Shown here: piece by piece, positions 5,522-7,011 of the stretch | Layout of the letters: the number at the start of each line of letters is the position of its first letter | Position numbering within the stretch: position 1 is the stretch's first letter | Assembly (NCBI GenBank): GCA_024644125.1 | Contig: JAHELQ010000279.1 | Coordinates: 1-7,011 of the forward strand | Origin: Candidatus Aminicenantota bacterium | GTDB lineage: Bacteria > Acidobacteriota > Aminicenantia > UBA2199 | DNA length: 7,011 nt | Direction: 5' to 3' | Notes under the pieces: generated by a model | What the model saw: only the letters and a program-made list of their open reading frames with translations | The model's database searches: none | What the model was told of the DNA's origin: nothing | Made by a program: the position numbers and the translations under genes

Positions 5522-7011
5522 TTTGGGCAGCGATTGTAGCGGAAGTCGTTGGATGGACCATGAGATAGGCGTCACATCCGGTCGGTGCCGTGCGCCGGAA
5601 CCAAGGCCATAGAGCAACCGCTCCAGAGGGGAATAACGCTCCGGGATCTGGTAGGCGCGGTACACGCCGTTAAAGTCCAGAACCTCAGGATTTGCGATGG
5701 CCGCTTCGGTGGTCAGCAAAAAGAAGGTGTCGGTTCCGAAGGGGGCTCTCACCTTGAAGGCAGTCTCGTTCCCAAGGTCGATTTGTTTCTGCCGAGCATT
5801 CTCTTCTTGTGGGAAATGGTTTTCGGAATTCTTGCGTTTAAGGGATGGGAATAGGAGCGTGCCTGTCCCCTGGCTATCGATGACGAATATGTAGATGTAC
5901 CGCTTTGTCGTTGTTGGATTCGGGCAGAGGCTTTGCTTCTGGAGCGCCAAACGGTATTCCTCGCCTTCCACCAATGGTTGGTTTTTATATGTTTCCCCGG
6001 GTTTCAGGTTCCGCAATGATAGGTGGTAGGGAAATCGGTTTGCGTCCGGAGGGGAGGGGAGTTGGTGCCAGGCGCGGATTTTGACCAGACGGAGGAGGTG
6101 GGCGGAGAGGGTTTCGAGGGAGATGGCGGTTTGCCACCCTGTGCGAATTGGGAGCAGGGAATTGTGACTCTGATTGGCTGTTTTGTTGGGCAGTAGCCAG
6201 GAGTATTCGATGTTGCCGTTCTTGTATCTACCGGTCAGGATGTAATGGGCGTTGAGGCTTGAGAAGATTGGTTCGACGGCGTCTTTGAAGAACGCGATGT
6301 GGGACTCGATGTTCGTTCTGGTATGATCGTCCACTGGTAGGCGGAGAAAGAAACGGGCGATTTTTTCTGTCGGCCGGCGGAGGGTATGCAACGCTTGCAG
6401 GATGTGTGGCGTAGAGGGCCTGTCCCCTGACAGTGGGATGGCGCTGTCGCTGGATTTGATTTGCCAGCAGTCTTTGTTCCAGGACATGATGTGAGTGGGG
6501 TTGATTTCGGTTGGATCATCCACCCATTGGATTGTGTCGGAATGCCCGATGCCGGCACGGGCTGCTTTTGCGGTTTGAAGGATGTCGGCCTGCGTGAGCG
6601 GGCAAGGCGGCATCCAGATCTTCATCCGGGTTTCGGGAGGCGCGGCCCAGCGGTGAATTTCGAAAAAATCTCCCGGCTGGATGGTTTGAGGGGAACCTTC
6701 GATAACTTTTGCCTGGCAACTGTCAAGTCCGAGGGAGCGGAAGACTTCGATGACCGGCTGATCGGGCTTGTTGGCGCGGTCTATTTTTTTCAACCGGCAG
6801 CCATTGTGGATGCCTGCGGCGATGGAGCCTTGCAAGGTGACGAGTGTGCGGTGGACGTGAAGCACGGTGGCGTTGACGGTTGCGCGCGATCCTGCGGGAA
6901 TTCCGAACAGGGTTTTGTTACTACCCGCGCTTCGGAGTTCCAGATTCGGCGTGCTGGGGGATGTGAGGTTGCAGCCTTCACTCTGCATCAACGCGTTCAC
7001 CCGCATAAGAA
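5510..7011 (-). CDS. C-terminal part of a caspase/DUF4384-type protein; 5' end probably outside window
   Basis: The minus-strand frame is open to the window edge. An ATG at 7006 would give 498 residues, but in the family this region is preceded by a caspase domain, so 7006 is probably internal; this cannot be confirmed. Residues are counted from that ATG. About 30-120 is a beta-rich module (LVTLQGSIAAGIHNG ... IQPGDFFEIHRW) like those found between caspase and DUF4384. About 157-182 has the W-x-x-DPTE ... W pattern. About 216-330 matches the middle of such proteins: FFLRLPV, AHYILTGRY, YSWLLP, LPIRTGW, IRAWHQLPSPP and FPYHLSLR. About 335-450 is DUF4384: YIYIFVIDSQG, TLLFPS, then APFGTDTFFLLTT and FNGVYR. 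The tail PLERLL ... ISWSIQRLPLQS is also family-typical. The domain may mediate recognition or secretion-linked assembly, but its biochemical role is unknown. The gene converges on the anchored caspase gene and overlaps its 3' end by 12 bp. Confidence 0.85.
   Translation of the reverse strand, partial: LMRVNALMQSEGCNLTSPSTPNLELRSAGSNKTLFGIPAGSRATVNATVLHVHRTLVTLQGSIAAGIHNGCRLKKIDRANKPDQPVIEVFRSLGLDSCQAKVIEGSPQTIQPGDFFEIHRWAAPPETRMKIWMPPCPLTQADILQTAKAARAGIGHSDTIQWVDDPTEINPTHIMSWNKDCWQIKSSDSAIPLSGDRPSTPHILQALHTLRRPTEKIARFFLRLPVDDHTRTNIESHIAFFKDAVEPIFSSLNAHYILTGRYKNGNIEYSWLLPNKTANQSHNSLLPIRTGWQTAISLETLSAHLLRLVKIRAWHQLPSPPDANRFPYHLSLRNLKPGETYKNQPLVEGEEYRLALQKQSLCPNPTTTKRYIYIFVIDSQGTGTLLFPSLKRKNSENHFPQEENARQKQIDLGNETAFKVRAPFGTDTFFLLTTEAAIANPEVLDFNGVYRAYQIPERYSPLERLLYGLGSGARHRPDVTPISWSIQRLPLQSLPKSRD
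5512..5523. repeat. 12-bp perfect palindrome over the convergent stop codons
   Basis: AATCACGTGATT is perfectly self-complementary. It contains the plus-strand TGA (5519-5521) and touches the minus-strand stop (5510-5512, TCA on the plus strand). No flanking T-run makes it a terminator. Palindromes of this length are expected once or twice by chance in 7 kb, so only the position is notable. Confidence 0.35.
5861..5872 (-). repeat. Copy 1 of dispersed 12-mer CAGGGGACAGGC
   Basis: The minus strand reads CAGGGGACAGGC, encoding part of S-Q-G-T-G-T at residues 378-383 of the caspase/DUF4384 product. The identical 12-mer recurs 557 bp away in another reading frame. This copy is followed on the minus strand by ACG, giving a longer CAGGGGACAGGCACG. 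Confidence 0.45.
6418..6433 (-). repeat. Copy 2 of dispersed 12-mer, with a small hairpin
   Basis: Bases 6418-6429 (minus strand CAGGGGACAGGC) repeat the 12-mer at 5861-5872 but are read in a different frame, as S-G-D-R-P (residues 193-197). Here CTGTC (6420-6424) and GACAG (6429-6433) form a 5-bp stem around CCCT, like the core of a short palindromic intergenic-type repeat. It falls in a linker of the protein. Confidence 0.45.

Noticed and set aside
5585..6981. Plus-strand and alternative-frame reading frames inside the minus-strand caspase/DUF4384 gene
   Set aside because: They lack family motifs and ribosome binding sites, whereas the long minus-strand frame carries conserved DUF4384 and linker motifs throughout.
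1..7011. DGR template repeat or reverse transcriptase inside the window
   Set aside because: No second copy of the 5348-5497 tract was noticed on either strand, and no reverse-transcriptase motif appears in any frame.

Overview
This window reads as a piece of an accessory locus rich in caspase-like (peptidase C14) genes from a Gram-negative bacterium. The Gram-negative call rests on a lipoprotein with a clean LSGC lipobox followed by Ser, on Sec signal sequences, and on CsgG/FlgT-like and DUF4384 themes typical of diderm bacteria. Base composition is moderate: the left half is AT-richer and the right half GC-richer. I cannot name the organism. Caspase-DUF4384 and caspase-DUF1566 proteins occur in many environmental lineages such as Desulfobacterota, Myxococcota, anammox planctomycetes and large sulfur bacteria.

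Layout, left to right. (1) The 3' part of a caspase-like gene (+, 2-640), cut by the window edge just after where the catalytic Cys should lie; it carries an unrecognised C-terminal extension. (2) A secreted, helical, TPR-like protein of about 650 residues that I do not recognise (+, 723-2675). (3) A 367-residue lipoprotein with a CsgG-like domain and a FlgT-like C-terminal module (+, 2699-3802). (4) After a short leader with an extended -10 promoter candidate and a hairpin, a membrane-anchored caspase with an intact His/Cys dyad and a C-terminal DUF1566 (C-type-lectin-like) domain (+, 3887-5521). (5) Converging and overlapping it by 12 bp, the 3' part of a caspase/DUF4384-type protein on the minus strand (5510 to beyond 7011). 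No RNA gene, insertion sequence, integrase, CRISPR array or origin was seen.

How they may work together (inference): genes 2 to 4 all carry export or anchoring signals, so the products should meet in the periplasm or at the outer membrane. The anchored caspase could be the protease, its lectin-like domain the sensor, and the lipoprotein and TPR-like protein an envelope scaffold. The most interesting sequence signal is the last ~150 bp of the caspase-DUF1566 gene. There, 28 of 50 codons end in C, against 14 of 50 just upstream. This is what a diversity-generating retroelement (DGR) variable region can look like, because AAC template codons mutate to NNC. No reverse transcriptase or template repeat lies in the window, so this remains a hypothesis. 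A second unusual signal is a 12-mer present twice in the minus-strand gene and read in two different frames, which suggests a dispersed DNA-level repeat.
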